64,000 bases of DNA, taken from assembly GCF_030247195.1 (NCBI RefSeq), contig NC_080672.1, forward strand, positions 400,971,037 to 401,035,036. The letters are read 5' to 3'. Source of the DNA: Topomyia yanbarensis. Lineage: Eukaryota > Arthropoda > Insecta > Diptera > Culicidae. The notes beneath the pieces were generated by a model. The model was not told the origin of the DNA. It ran no database searches and saw only the letters and a list, made by a program, of their open reading frames with translations. A program made the position numbers and the translations under genes. Below are positions 23,748 to 34,106 of this stretch, one piece after another (the first letter of the stretch is position 1; every line of letters starts with the position of its first letter).

Positions 23748-24691
23748 AGTGATGTCCCGGCACACCACGCGAGCCGCTCTGTTCCTGTTCTGTGTGCTAA
23801 CCGGGCTCGCGAGCTGTGCTGTGTTGAAACGAGCTCGTGTGTCTGTTCTTATAAGAAGAGCGAGCCGCATAAGCCGAGAACGTGTGCTCGTCGCCTCACA
23901 AGCTCGTGTGCTTTACCGAAAACACGAGCTCGAAGTAAGAAGAACACGCTCGTGTTCGTCTTTTTGCTTCATCAAGAGCCGTGTGCTACGTAGAACAGGC
24001 TCGTGTGTCGGCTCTGAGCTGCGAGCCGGCGGGCAATGGGGGATGTTTTATTTTCGTTTCGTTTTTAGCATCTCATTGATTGCTGCGCACCTCAACCTAG
24101 CCGGAATATTGGAAATAAATTTATTCATCAATTGATTGTTGGTGTAATAGAAAAGACAATTTGGATTGATGATATGTTTTCAGCCACTATTGATCTGGAA
24201 TGATGAGTTGATCAATGTTTTATTGATAAGTGTGTGAAGTGGCTGGCATATCAGTATTTCTGATTTTGTTCCATTTTACCGTCAAAGTATTTGTCATTGA
24301 ATTCAACATTAGTAAATATTTCCAATGAATCGCTTTCAAATTACAAATGATCGGTGTTAGGTCAGACCGGGCTAAGTGACAATTTATTGATTACGAGAAA
24401 AACGAGTTTAAAGTTTGAATCGCAGCACCCTTTACATTATAATTAGAAATTGATTTTCGCCATAATTCTTTCTTATTGTTACATATTTCAAATCTGGCAA
24501 AAGTCGAATGTAGCTACAGACATTCTTTATCAAGTGCTATCATTATCGCATTTTTGATGTTTTGCGACTGATTTTGATGTTTTTCAGACCGGACTGACTT
24601 AACACCGACGAAATATGAAATCAAATCTAGCGTGCCGTTCATATCATATGGACTCAAATAGAAGTAGTATTAATCGCAATAGCCACTATTC
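23748..24691. repeat. hAT left inverted arm
   Basis: Inverted copy of 27234-28151. It includes a GC-rich subterminal part with many GCTCGTGT or ACACGAGC words, then AT-rich DNA, and ends at a copy of the first 25 or so transposase codons, where similarity stops at AGCCACTATTC. The open frame of 143 codons here is Arg/Ser-rich low-complexity and has a mirror copy in the other arm, so I do not treat it as a gene. Confidence 0.9.
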
Positions 24692-25569
24692 CGCTTGAAA
24701 AAAAAGATTATCATAATACCACTTAATTCAGCAAACTAATCAATTCAATCATTATTTGTACAACGAAGTTTTTGTAGTCGGATGATGTAAATGTGATCTT
24801 TAGTAACAAACAATATTATATGACTGGTGGCATCTAAACAGGCTAGTGCAACAGTAGATACTAGCTAGTAGTAGGTAGTAGCTGATATTCAAATTAGCAA
24901 GCAACGCTTATCCTATTCTATATACACGGTTAAATGCTTTGGATGCAAAAATCTTAGTGCATGTCTAATATTTTGCAAATTCTACTAAAAAACGAAGTAC
25001 CTGCAAATTTAGAGTTCATGTTTGTCCGTGTTGGAGAATTGTCGTCGGTTAATGCTCAGTGTTGGCAATAGCATATCTTTATTTTCGTCCAAAAATCTGT
25101 AATCTTTATTTACCTTTCGAATGATCTGAATAGATATCTGGATCAAACCATTGCAATTATATTTGATTTATAATTTTTTTTCCTTGTATATCTTTTATAT
25201 CACCTTTGTTGTTTTGGTTATAGCAGTGTAAACCTTGGAATCCTTCCATATTTTCATGTTAGAAGGTAATCGAATTACCCATTTACATTATTTCCAGCTT
25301 CGAAGTGACTCATTCGTTACAATACATAAATTATCAACTATTACGAGCTTTTGCGAGGAATTAGAGTTAACGGAGATATATATGATATACTAAAGATAAT
25401 GAATAAGCAATTATTACTTATTTGCCAACCAATTAACGAACGCCATTAGCTTATGAAAGAATCAATAATTAATTCAATCCAAGTATTAGAACACTCAAGT
25501 TATTTATTCTTATAATTATAGTTTATTATTCATAACAAATTAAAATATTTCTTTTTAAGTGCAACATCA

Positions 25570-27310
25570 TTATTCATTTTCATAATTGAGCTCAACTAAG
25601 TCAAATAAATTCTCATTTAACTTGACAAACAAAACCATTTCCAAATTATTTTCCAACAAATTAAGCCGGCGATCATTGAGAATCATACCCAGTACACTGA
25701 ATGCACGTTCCACTGAGACTTGTGTGGCAGGAACAGATAGAGCCACTTGCGATAATGCAAACAGTTCAGGTTCTTTTGCTCGTCGTTCGTACCAGTAATC
25801 AAGAACGTTTTCGTCTGTCGGTAGACGGTTCGATAGCTGCAGTTTTATTATTTTTTGCTCAATTGGTTCTGCTTTACCAGTTACACACGCATGTTTTGCT
25901 TGAAGCATTGCTTCTAATTTTGATGTTCCTGGAGATGATGTTTCTGACAGATTAGGCACAGAATGATGTATTTTGAGTTGTTGAGATAGTTGCAGAAGAT
26001 GCTGTATTGCAATTTTCTTGTTTGCTTCAGTCATGAAATCTGATAGCGCAAAATTGATCCTTGGATCCATGTAAATCGCAGCTAAGAAGGCAGGATTTTC
26101 AATAAGGGATTTTTGCCTTTTCTCAATGGCGCGAATGAGAGTTGCTGATATATTAGATTTGATTTCACTCAATTCCAACGTAGTTGAAACCAGAATTATG
26201 AATAAGTCCCCCATTGTCAAGCTGGCGGACTGCAATTTTAAAGTTGCAATTTAAATGCTATGAAAAGACTTTGAAAAATCATGAATAAATGCCCAGATAT
26301 TTTCGGTTATCACCACCTCACGACTATTTTTTATGATTTGCTTGATGAAATCTTCATTTTCAGCAAAAAAGTTGACCATTGTGAAGTCGGAATTCCATCT
26401 GGTTTCGACATCTAGCGTTGGAATTTTGCGATTTGCCAGCGCGAACTCAGCTCTAAACGATTTGCGCCGAAGATTTTTAGCCACGTCTCTAACAAATGCA
26501 AGTTTTTTCGATAATTTCAAAGTTTTTATCGTGTCATAAATCGCAAGTTGAACAGTATGCGCAGCACAACGAATACCGGTTAAAAATCCTTCCATAACCA
26601 AAGCAGTTGCCTATTCATCCTCATCATCTACATTGACTTGCTGGATTTCACTAATTTCTTCGTACCTGAAATCTGTACAAGACTCCTCTGGGTACGGCTC
26701 TAGTACTAAAGTTTCGTCATCTTCCGGCTCTACGTGTTGATTGCTTTGAAGGAGCTCTGCTGCTTTGATGAAGTTGGCACCGTTGTCTGTGGTTATCGCG
26801 TATACCTACGTTCGCCACAAATGAATTGAAATATTGTGTGAATTATATCTCATCAAGATCATTTGAATTAAATAAATAAAATAGTTTACTTACTTGATCA
26901 ATTTCCACATCAAATCGGGCCAATATAGAAAGAACCTCTTTTCTAATATTTTCTGCTGTTTGCGCCACTTTTATGTCCACAAGACCCAGGGTGCGAATGG
27001 TAACTACCTTTCCATTAAGATACTGCGCGTTGATTCCCAGAATACTCCTGCCCTTTCGTGTTGCCGAATCCATTTTCAAACAAAATAATTTGTTTTTCAG
27101 TTCCGTAGCAATTGTTTTCTGGAACACCGTAGACGTGTATTCCACTTTGGAAGCTATGTTTTTCCTTGTAATACAAGTTTTTCCAAGACCACCTTCAATT
27201 CGTTTCAAAATATCTGTTAAGCCCGGCTTCTTTGAATAGTGGCTATTGCGATTAATACTACTTCTATTTGAGTCCATATGATATGAACGGCACGCTAGAT
27301 TTGATTTCAT
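25570..27310 (-). pseudogene. hAT-family transposase, two exons, two nonsense codons
   Basis: Exon 1 runs from ATG 27310 to 26894 (139 codons) and ends at a GTAAGT donor. The intron is 26893-26806 (88 nt, GT...AG), and exon 2 is 26805-25570. The phase-0 splice restores the hAT signature DQ/VYAITTDNGANF, so the intron is well supported. Other hAT marks are KMDSATRKGRSILG (first catalytic Asp region), RCAAHTVQLAIYD, DVETRWNSDF (conserved Trp) and the C-terminal dimerisation block PATQVSVERAFSVLG with the expected Glu. No BED zinc finger precedes the core. TAG at 26611-26613 and TAA at 26251-26253 interrupt exon 2 in frame, while the frame stays aligned on both sides, so loss is recent. The first 25 codons lie in the duplicated arm. 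Confidence 0.9.
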
Positions 27311-28151
27311 ATTTCGTCGGTGTTAAGTCAGACCGGACCAAGTCGCAAAACATCAAAAATGCGATAATGATAGCACTTGATAAAGAATGTCTGTAGCTAC
27401 ATTCGACTTTTGCCAGATTTGAAATATGTAACAATAAGAAAGAATTATGGCGAAAATCAATTTCTAATTATAATGTAAAGGGTGCTGCGATTCAAACTTT
27501 AAACTCGTTTTTCTCGTAATCAATAAATTGTCACTTAGCCCGGTCTGACCTAACACCGATCATTTGTAATTTGAAAGCGATTCATTGGAAATATTTACTA
27601 ATGTTGAATTCAATGACAAATACTTTGACGGTAAAATGGAACAAAATCAGAAATACTGATATGCCAGCCACTTCACACACTTATCAATAAAACATTGATC
27701 AATTCATCATTCCAGATCAATAGTGGCTGAAAACATATCATCAATCCAAATTGTCTTTTCTATTACACCAACAATCAATTGATGAATAAATTTATTTCCA
27801 ATATTCCGGCTAGGTTGAGGTGCGCAGCAATCAATGAGACGCTAAAAACGAAACGAAAATAAAACATCCCCCATTGCCCGCCGGCTCGCAGCTCAGAGCC
27901 GACACACGAGCCTGTTCTACGTAGCACACGGCTCTTGATGAAGCAAAAAGACGAACACGAGCGTGTTCTTCTTACTTCGAGCTCGTGTTTTCGGTAAAGC
28001 ACACGAGCTTGTGAGGCGACGAGCACACGTTCTCGGCTTATGCGGCTCGCTCTTCTTATAAGAACAGACACACGAGCTCGTTTCAACACAGCACAGCTCG
28101 CGAGCCAGGTAAGAACAGGCACGCGAGCAGAACGTGTTCTGGGACATCACT
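27234..28151. repeat. hAT right inverted arm
   Basis: Mirror of 23748-24691. It carries the transposase ATG (27310) and upstream DNA. Words such as ACACGAGC and AACACGAGCG recur near the tip. The first 11 bases of the tip agree with the other arm, the next 60 or so do not, and the rest agrees almost base for base. Confidence 0.9.
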
Positions 28152-28306
28152 GAAAAACCGACTTTCTAACCGTCGGTTACTATTATTACTAATAAGAATA
28201 AAAGACATTTCCATAATGTTATATTGTACGAACCAGCTATTAAATCATAGTTAGGAGAAATGAAAAAGGCACAATTGCATCTCTAGGTGGATTAAAACAG
28301 GTTTTT

Positions 28307-30770
28307 TCGTATGAGGTTTCTATTTTTTTTTGAATCTATGCGCATATCTAATTTTATTATCAGGTAAGCACGCGGGCCCCTAAAATAGACCCGGGCCCCA
28401 AGGTAGTTACACCCCAAATTCAGGCCCGTCGAGAGGGGGGGGGGGAATTCGTTGTAAAGTAACGACAGGAAACGCATTTAGCAGAACAACACACGATTGA
28501 GGTTAGGATCGAGACCTACGATATAGGAATAGACCAGTACGACGAGTTAAAAGATTCATGTGCCACGGATCTGTTGTCGAAACGTGAGGAGGAAACCCAA
28601 GAGGATAACATGAAAACAAAATTCTTTGGTCTTTCCGAACAGCGGCAGACTATAGTGAGTTTGACATGTAGCACGAAAAGCCAAACAGAAACCAGCTAAA
28701 GTGATTATGGTTTCGAAGCAGATCCTGTACTGGCTAATTGTATGTAACCGAAGTAAACGCGCTGCAATCCGGACTGGTGAGTAGTATCCCAGGCCCGAAT
28801 AATCAGAAAATTTACAGCTTATTCGGGCATTGTTCGACACATCAATAGGAATCTACATTTGCTTGCAAATAAATAATGAGCAGTTTCTTAATTCTGCTTG
28901 AATATTTTTGTTCCTTATTCCGCAATCCTTTCAAATTGCGAATTCACATCTTTCTTGCTAAGCCAACGACTGCGCCAACACACAAGAGTTAGGTACCGGG
29001 GGAATGATTAAGCAAATTCGTCAGAGAAAAAAAAAGAAAAAAGTTTCAACGACCATCAAAATTGCACACCCACTCTCGGGCCGGGCTTGGAAAACGTACG
29101 ATAAGAACTTTTGTCGAGAAGAGAGCACTGCTCCTCGTAGTTTCCGTCGTTCCGAATGGAGCTAGGTATGGCGTTTTACAAAAAAAAAAGATTACAATAC
29201 ACCTCCAACAGTACGTAGCTCAGAAGTAGAACGGAACTACACAAACTTTTCCATTCTTCTCCTCAGTTTGATTGCATATACATTAAACACGTTTCCGCGG
29301 TTTGCAAGCTACTGTCGGTCGATAAAGCTCTGCTACGGGGGAACTATAATGGTAGCCTAGAGAGGAAACTTGATAACAGCGAAAGGGTGTTAATTAAATA
29401 AAAGAAACTTCAAGAGAATTTCTACAAAATGGTGGCATTTGATGGGGGAGGCAAACCAAGATAATATCCAAAGTGAATTCCGTTTAGTTTCTTATCACTT
29501 CTATTCAACATTTCCAGTGGCAATTCCAGAATTTGTGGGCGACAAGAATGTAGGATATTTAATAAAATATTGTTGTTTCAGAAGTCTCCACAATAACGAA
29601 GATGGTTGAAAAATGAAGACTTTCTCTCTTATCCAACATTTAACTAAAATCTCTAAAGTTTGGAAAAATAGCTTCTCTACCAGCAAGGTGGAACAAATCA
29701 AAATTCATTTTAACTTACACCATCCCAACTTATGCATAGAAACGGCTGCACGAAAAAAAATCAATGCAGCTTATCCTGCCGAATTGTTACAAGGTTTTCC
29801 ACTTTGTCCCGTCACCCGAAACGCTCACTTTTCCTGTGCAATCCACATCCTACACAGTTCGCTAGTGTAAATATGTGATTATCTCGGCCTGTGACACGTA
29901 TCTACATACATAATCTGAATCTGCTGGCCAAACAACGCTCCTCTTCCGGTGCGATGCGGTGTGGGGGTGTAAATTCGTCTTACTCAAACCTGTCTGGAGT
30001 TGATGAAGAGAGTGATGGGGGGAGGGAGGGGGGTATGGACATGCTATGTGATGACATGTTTCAAGAGCAAAGATACGAGGAAAAACTATCTGCAAACAAT
30101 CTCGGGCTGAAGCATCGTCATCATCATCCTTCTTGTGACGAGTCAAGTGTAGGTGTGTTGTACTCCGTCCCCATCCGCGTGTCTTGAGTGAAGGGGTTGA
30201 GCATACTTGTATATTTGGAGGCTAGCGTTCGTTATTTTCGTGTGCTTGTAATAGTTGGGATTACGTTAAACGTGTTGGAAGCGGGGATTAGTCTGAAAAT
30301 GGTCCCGTGGAACGTTGTGTTTCCTTTTATTTATCGACAACCTTCACGTGGATTATTTCGCAGATTAGACTTAAATTTAGTACATTTTGTTACTTAGTTG
30401 CGAATGCTGACTATCGACCGCTGTGTATTTCTGTCATCTGGATGCCTACTAATTTGATTTGTGATTATCCCATTTGTGTGACTAAAGAGTTGCGAAATAA
30501 TAGTTGATACGTTCTGTTCTATTATAATAATCCTTTGAATTTTAATCCGCTTGCGCGTGTTTTTGTTCATTAATTTGTTTACAAAGTTGTCCAGATGATA
30601 AACATTGACAAATTCTAGGGATTATCAATCGGCATCATGGGCGACCATAATCGTTGGCTAGGTATACTTTAAATGGTTCTACAAACCCAGCAGAAAATCG
30701 CCAAAATTCAGTGTAAACCAAGCCTTATTAATGTGGATGTATTGGAAAATAAGATCCTCTCGTCTAGTAC
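28307..30770. other. Intergenic, no recognised gene
   Basis: No supported gene or element. A G-run lies near 28435, and a more GC-balanced stretch at 29930-30190 has open frames of under 100 codons on both strands without recognisable domains. Confidence 0.35.
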
Positions 30771-30892
30771 ACTAACGGCCAATTTCTTCACTTTAATGAA
30801 AACCGGTTTTCGGCTAATTGGTCACCAGCAACCTGAAAACTGGTTTTCAGCGAAAACCGGTTTTCATCCAGTGAAGAAATTCGCCGTTAAAC
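30771..30892. mobile_element. Short MITE with about 40-bp terminal inverted repeats
   Basis: CTAACGGCCAATTTCTTCAC...ATGAAAACCGGTTTTCG on the left is inverted against CGAAAACCGGTTTTCAT...GTGAAGAAATTCGCCGTTAA on the right, with only about 40 bp between the arms. AAAACCGGTTTT is itself a palindrome. A TTAA is present on the right but reads CTAA on the left. Confidence 0.75.
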
Positions 30893-31194
30893 TCTGAAAG
30901 GGATTTTCTTCAGAATATTTGGAAGACATGAGAAAAAATCCATCAGAAACGTTAGCAAATTAAAATCTTCAGCAGAATTTCATCGTGAGAAGGACAAGGA
31001 TTTCACCAGAACTTCAAAATTCTGCTAAGGATACTACCAGAATCGATGCGCTGAATATCATTCGAGTATTCAAAAGTATTTGAATTTGAATCTACTTTTC
31101 GGAAGTTTAGCACAATTGATACATTGTTCTTTAAGGTTGGACACAGAATGTGCAAAAATCGCAAACGAAAAAAAGCAGTTTTTTCCACAACGTT

Positions 31195-31248
31195 TGTTAG
31201 ATCTTCATAAAAATCAATCAGTTGATTGATTTTTATGAAGATCTAACA
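31195..31248. repeat. 54-nt near-perfect palindrome
   Basis: TGTTAGATCTTCATAAAAAT plus CAATCA is followed, after the two central bases GT, by its exact reverse complement, giving arms of 26 nt each. The same AGATCT-containing word recurs at the inner edge of the opposite terminal repeat (ATGAAGATCTAACACA, 32584). The palindrome therefore looks like a head-to-head duplication of the inner end of the terminal repeat. Confidence 0.9.
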
Positions 31249-31704
31249 CATGTTGTTCTATTCTATTCTATTCTATTCTAACCCTTACAAAGCCAGTATT
31301 GAAAAGCATCCTGGAAAACACTGCAGTTATTCTGTAGTGTTTTTCTTGTCAATATTAATATTTGAAGCATATTTTCATATATCGCAAATATTAAAGCGGC
31401 CAGGCCTATTGTGCAGAGTTGGGTTTGAAGATGTTTCAAAATTACACAGCAATTAAATTATTCATTTAATGAATAATCAAATTAACGATTTGTTTTGAAT
31501 CTTAAAGGAGGAAGAAACGAGGACAACCGTACCGACCGTTTCAGTTTGAAGGGGATATAATAAATCGTTGGGAGTGACTTGGCTAAGAAGGTTAATGTCA
31601 CTCCATTGGTTCTTTGGGATGGGACAGAGGTATTTACACCTTGCCCTGGCTAATAAGCCTAGGTTAAAGCGCCTTCACCCGCTCTCATTGTTTTGAATGT
31701 TGTG

Positions 31705-31750
31705 TTACCGAACAAATAACTACTGTGCAGAGTAGTTATTTGTTCGGTAA
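31705..31750. repeat. Perfect 20-bp hairpin with 6-nt loop
   Basis: TTACCGAACAAATAACTACT, loop GTGCAG, then the exact complement AGTAGTTATTTGTTCGGTAA. Partial pairing continues a few bases outward with a wobble. It could be a very small fold-back element or a precursor-like hairpin; no family is recognised. Confidence 0.85.
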
Positions 31751-32663
31751 GTATAACGTTTCTTTTCAGTACTGGTAGAAAATTCACGATCGTTCAATAT
31801 GGAAAATTAAATTAAACCGTCCAAAGTTGCCAATGTGACCAGGACCACATATTACAGTCTTTATCGCAGGTTGATTCACCAAACAATTGTTTATATATTA
31901 CTACCAATATTTCTTTTCCTTTGTTCCGATGGGTGTGGCGAAGTACACCGGATACAGGTAGTTACATTTTAAAATTAGGGTAACAATACTTATCTTTTGT
32001 CCTCCATTGCTAACCAACCTCTAGACGTCGAAAACCAATACGAACCACACCTCTATGCTATCCCACTAGATCCTGTAGGAAAAGTGTTGATCTTGATCCT
32101 GGTATCGGGATATCCAACTCTTGTATATCGTTGCTCCCATGGTCCAATCCAAACGGCCATCCTGCCTCACAGAAGGACCGCGACACACCGATCCTGGGAA
32201 TCGTTTTAAAAGTTCAACATTCCTATTTTCCAGCAATTGATGCCCAGTCGATCGAAATAGACTTAGTAGGGGGTATGAGCATCCATTTTTTCAACGGAAC
32301 CATGTGGATAGTTAGGCGTTGACAGGAATATCACCTCTGTATCACTTTGCTCCATAAAACTTCACTCCAAGCGCCTTTAATACGCACACACAAAAAAATT
32401 GCGGAAACTAATAGCGACGGAACAAATTGTCGCTGCCACTTTATCCGGATTCTAATGCCGTCCGCCGTTCACGGTACAATCAAAAGTTTACAGATACTAA
32501 TAATTCGAAGCAAAATTTTACCAACATTTTGCACCACAAGTATTTTTTACGTCAGAATCAGGCAAGGCCTACTATCCAATCCTATGAAGATCTAACACAC
32601 GTTGTGGAAAAAAAAACTGCTTTTTTCGTTTGCGATTTTCGCACATTCTCTGTCCAACCTTAA

Positions 32664-34106
32664 CCTCCTTTATCACCAAACCATATTTCTAACTACCTCT
32701 TCCCGGACATCTTAAGACGACAATCCACCGCCTCTGGCAGGAGCGCCAGTGCGAAAGATAATTTGTCCACCGCTTGACAAACGTCAAAACCATTCTTTCA
32801 CTCTGTTCTAGCGCACCCCACCCTCAGCAAAGTAAAATATGCCACTTTATGCAACATTTTTCCATCTCCTCCAGCCGCCGCCGACGCCCATTATTTCTGA
32901 TGGCGTACCGGTTCACAGGAAGTCTTGTGATCTTGAATCTGTCGGCATCCCGTTGCCACTCATCATCACCGTCGTTGTTCGCCGCTGACAGTGCAGGACA
33001 CGCCACTGCACTGCACTGCACTGTACTGCACCACTCGCTGTCTGCCCGCTCGAGTGCGGCTGGTTTTCTGGCAGGGACATTCGTCGTCGGTAACGTTTGG
33101 GGTGCACAAGGTGCCAGAAGGACATTTCTGCGACAGCACGTCTCACCGTCATCTTCAGCATGAACGATGAAAGTTGTCGTGGCGGGAACTGATGCTGTTG
33201 TTGTTGTTGTTGCTCGCAGACCGACCGGTCCCATCGACGACGACGACGGCGACGACGGCCAAGCACAGGTTTGGATTAATTTTTACCGGCGAGAAGGATT
33301 GAGTGGGGTCGGAATCGCCGCTGATGATGATAGCTGAATAATAAAAAAAAGGACAAAAGCGAAGCGACATAAGGATGCACTCACTATCAGGCTGAAGTCT
33401 GTCTGCGATGATGCAGTGCAGTGCTGCTGGATGCGAATCTATTTATAGGCAAATAATGCGAGAGAAAAAAAAGTAAATGCACAGTTTTGTCAGGCGCTGA
33501 AGTGCAGCTGTCACTTGTCAGCGCTCGAGCGTGATTGTACAAATGGGATACGTGTAATCGGATCGGGACAATAGGGCGGATTTGACGACTTCTGATTTGA
33601 CTTCAGATTGAAGTGACAGCCAGATAAGTTGGTGTGCTTTAGAATGAACCATTGATTTGGAAGATAGAGCAGTGACGGCAGATTTCTGTAAAAATTTTGT
33701 TGACGAGATTTTTATAATCCAACTAGAGAATAACAGCACATTCCCGGCATACGTATTTTTCTTCTGTCGCCCCCCAAACTGAACTCAATTATATCTAAAA
33801 CCGACATCCCACTCAGCATAATCTATCATCAATCTACAAAGGATTTATTTATAGAAATACCATTCACTAAATGTGAGGGGGTAGGCTGTTGAATACATTT
33901 GAATTGCCCAGTGACGATATACAATAAAATCCAAGCTTCACATCACAAATTCCCACACTGGTCCTTGCTGAATTTGCCCAACGGACGTATTGATGTTGAA
34001 GAGAGAAAGTGACGGCGACGAAGTCATCAGAATTAACGATTCACAGTGACGGGTGAAATCTGATGAGATAAGCGTAAAATCAGAACTACTAAGAATGTTA
34101 AATCAT
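32664..34106. other. Intergenic, relatively GC-rich; possible promoter region
   Basis: The stretch 32770-33480 is the most GC-balanced non-repetitive DNA here, with GTT and CGA trinucleotide runs and overlapping frames of 117-136 codons on both strands. It could be the 5' region of a host gene lying outside the window, but there is no domain, no convincing exon and no homology I can name. Confidence 0.3.
33409..33448 (-). promoter_or_regulatory. Possible TATA-type core promoter, minus strand
   Basis: On the minus strand CTATAAATAG (33448-33439) is followed about 30-37 bases downstream by TCATCG, a loose initiator match, and then by moderately GC-rich sequence. The spacing suits an RNA polymerase II start. 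No downstream coding exon is recognised, so this could be chance. Confidence 0.22.

Larger units (their letters stand above)
23747..28152 (-). mobile_element. hAT transposon, 4.4 kb, with inverted arms over 0.9 kb
   Basis: The termini CAGTGATGTCCC and GGGACATCACTG fit the hAT end pattern (YARNG). They interrupt copy A of repeat R inside TTGCTCCAAAAACCGACTTT: the left flank ends CCAAAAAC and the right flank begins AAAAACCG, so a six- to seven-base duplication is visible, slightly short of the canonical eight. The arms 23748-24691 and 27234-28151 are inverted copies, almost identical except for about 60 bp just inside the tips. The right arm holds the promoter side and first codons of the transposase, and the left arm is a second, inverted copy of that end. 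The unique centre holds the rest of the transposase and about 880 bp of AT-rich 3' DNA. Confidence 0.88.
22520..28306 (+). repeat. Dispersed repeat family R, copy A, split by the hAT element
   Basis: The copy starts TTTTTGCCTTTCTCATATAA and ends CTCTAGGTGGATTAAAACAG followed by T6. Copies B (35836-38015) and C (48384-50563, inverted) have the same two ends. The family contains a GAGGCCCGGAGGGCCGAG block, a (TGTGTATG)n microsatellite and several divergent subunits of about 300 bp, each with an ACCGATTTT...AAATGAAAGGT part and a CTTCCGGTTCCGGAGTTACG part. Copy A is interrupted at 23747/28152 by the hAT insertion, and its second half is shortened: the sequence jumps from CTTTCTAACCG to AATAAGAATAAAAGAC. 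Open frames inside are not genes. Confidence 0.85.
31131..32663. mobile_element. TTAA-flanked inverted-repeat element, 1.5 kb
   Basis: TTAA at 31131 and 32660 brackets terminal inverted repeats of about 75-80 bp, including GGTTGGACA, GAATGTGC, AATCGCAAACGAAAAA and TTTTCCACAACG. The interior has no transposase. It contains a 54-nt palindrome (31195-31248), a (TTCTA) microsatellite (31253-31280) and a perfect 20-bp stem hairpin (31705-31750). The end sequence lacks the CCC start of classical piggyBac termini, so the superfamily is uncertain. Confidence 0.65.

Noticed and set aside
23704..24135. 143-codon frame with an Arg/Ser/Cys-rich product, mirrored at 27775-28122
   Set aside because: It lies in the GC-rich subterminal repeats of the hAT arms; both mirror copies exist only because the arms are duplicated.
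32824..33266. Overlapping frames of 117-136 codons on both strands near the GC-balanced patch
   Set aside because: Low-complexity Thr/Ala/Arg runs from trinucleotide repeats, overlapping on both strands, with no recognisable domain or exon structure.
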